Positions 12,824 to 13,405 of a stretch of 13,405 nt of DNA are shown in pieces. The position numbers and the translations under genes are program-made. Numbering within the stretch: position 1 is the first letter of the stretch; each line of letters starts with the position of its first letter. The stretch is from the NCBI GenBank assembly GCA_049340005.1, contig JBMPIY010000020.1; one strand, written 5' to 3'. The DNA comes from CAXBDP01 sp963974465 (GTDB lineage Bacteria > Bacteroidota > Bacteroidia > Cytophagales > Cyclobacteriaceae). Below the pieces are notes generated by a model that saw only the letters and a list, made by a program, of their open reading frames with translations, searched no databases and was not told where the DNA came from.

Positions 12824-13405
12824 GTTTTGTGGTGCTTAGTTTACGATCAGGCGTTTTACAATTCGCTCGGTGCCATGCGTGATCTCTACTAAGTAGATCC
12901 CCTTGCTCAATTGGCTCAGATTAATGTCAAGCTCCGATGTATCAGTGGTGAGCTTTTCATTGCTCACTTCTACGCCTGTCATTGAGATTATTTTTACGGT
13001 GGTCTCGCCTACATTGTCCGGCTTTTGAATACTGATCCTCACCTGCTCTTGTGCCGGATTCGGTAGTAAGTACGCTTGGAAACGATGGTTGCTCGGGTGA
13101 ATACTGGTGATCACTTCTATGCCCATCACGAGATCAAATCGGTGACCCTTGGTTCTTGGATCATCCGTTACCTCGAAGTCGTACGTCGTGCCTTTTTGGA
13201 GGGTGATGTATTCTTCCGTGAAGCGATCATACAGTCTTAGCGTTCGGCCTTCTTCAAGGTCGAAGTCTGGTAAGCTAAGCGTGTACGCTCGCGCCGGACT
13301 GAGAATATGTAAGGGAATACGGTTGGTATTCGTTTCTGCTCCTTCGGCTTCTTGGTAGGGACGGCTATCTATACTTAAGGCAAAATCATCTTCACTCACC
13401 GTGAA
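12824..13405 (-). repeat. Duplicated 3' block of the T9SS cargo genes, copy 2
   Basis: This is the counterpart of 8163-8732. It includes 12 nt after the stop codon and the last 190 codons of the partial gene. Relative to copy 1 it carries four extra codons near 13320-13350 (AETNTNR in place of SNR). The block reaches the window edge, so its true upstream limit is not visible. Confidence 0.9.
12836..13405 (-). CDS. C-terminal part of a second T9SS cargo protein (5' end outside window)
   Basis: The frame is open from the right edge to the stop at 12836 (190 codons), so the start lies outside the window; internal GTG or ATG codons here are not real starts. The visible part begins FTVSEDDFALSIDSRPYQEA and matches residues 1177-1361 of the neighbouring 1361-aa protein. 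It includes the linker with LPDFDLEEGRT, YDRFTEEYITLQKGTTY and GHRFDLVMGIEVITSIHPS, and then a complete T9SS type A sorting domain in its last 80 residues. In that domain I see only two amino-acid differences between the paralogues (Ile/Val and Thr/Ile). The protein should be exported by T9SS. Its functional domains are upstream of the window and may differ from those of the neighbour. It is followed by a stem-loop and the 70-aa PIDGG gene. Confidence 0.93.
   Translation of the reverse strand, partial: FTVSEDDFALSIDSRPYQEAEGAETNTNRIPLHILSPARAYTLSLPDFDLEEGRTLRLYDRFTEEYITLQKGTTYDFEVTDDPRTKGHRFDLVMGIEVITSIHPSNHRFQAYLLPNPAQEQVRISIQKPDNVGETTVKIISMTGVEVSNEKLTTDTSELDINLSQLSKGIYLVEITHGTERIVKRLIVN

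Noticed and set aside
12836..13399. A complete 187-codon gene starting at GTG 13399
   Set aside because: The frame continues to the window edge (FTV before the Ser) and matches the interior of the 1361-aa protein, so this is only the 3' end of a larger gene.
7875..13405. Composite transposon or other mobile element explaining the duplicated blocks
   Set aside because: No transposase, integrase, terminal inverted repeats or target duplications are visible; the duplication covers gene ends and is better explained by tandem duplication or gene conversion.

Overview
The window looks like chromosomal DNA of a Bacteroidota bacterium, most likely of the order Cytophagales. The reasons are type IX secretion (T9SS) C-terminal sorting domains, very long secreted multi-domain proteins, TAnnTTTG-type -7 promoter elements, almost no Shine-Dalgarno sequences, and A+T-rich housekeeping-type genes. 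No mobile element, CRISPR array, rRNA or tRNA gene was recognised.

Left part (1-3560, minus strand): the 5' two-thirds or so of a large secreted protein that runs off the left edge (signal peptide, a unique globular region, two FN3-like repeats, start of a 'WTG...NW...PPAGSD' module). Upstream of it lies a membrane-anchored TPR protein with a LuxR-like DNA-binding C-terminus.

Middle (3755-7838): a GlxA-type AraC regulator on the minus strand is divergent from four plus-strand genes: a VOC (glyoxalase/bleomycin-resistance fold) protein, a tandem PhnB-like protein, a small hypothetical protein and a MATE exporter. Their layout suggests a small-molecule detoxification and export unit with a shared control region at about 4717-4838. 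A perfect hairpin over the MATE stop codon separates it from the next block.

Right part (7875-13405, minus strand): a repeated cassette. Each copy has a long T9SS cargo gene, a GC-rich intercistronic stem-loop, and a gene of about 70 codons for a tiny secreted protein with a PIDGG-hydrophobic-KKLR C-terminus (CTERM-like sorting signal). One copy is complete (1361-aa protein at 12260-8175 plus 72-aa protein at 8093-7875). Of the other, the window holds the 3' end of the large gene (13405-12836) plus a 70-aa protein (12759-12547). The last ~300 nt of the two large genes are about 96% identical, and the hairpin stem is identical while its loop differs. The 1361-aa protein combines GLUG repeats, an Ig-like domain and a seven-fold repeat of 41 residues that should form a beta-propeller.

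The most interesting candidate system is this pairing of a T9SS surface protein with a minimal PIDGG/CTERM peptide. It joins two sorting logics in one duplicated transcription unit.
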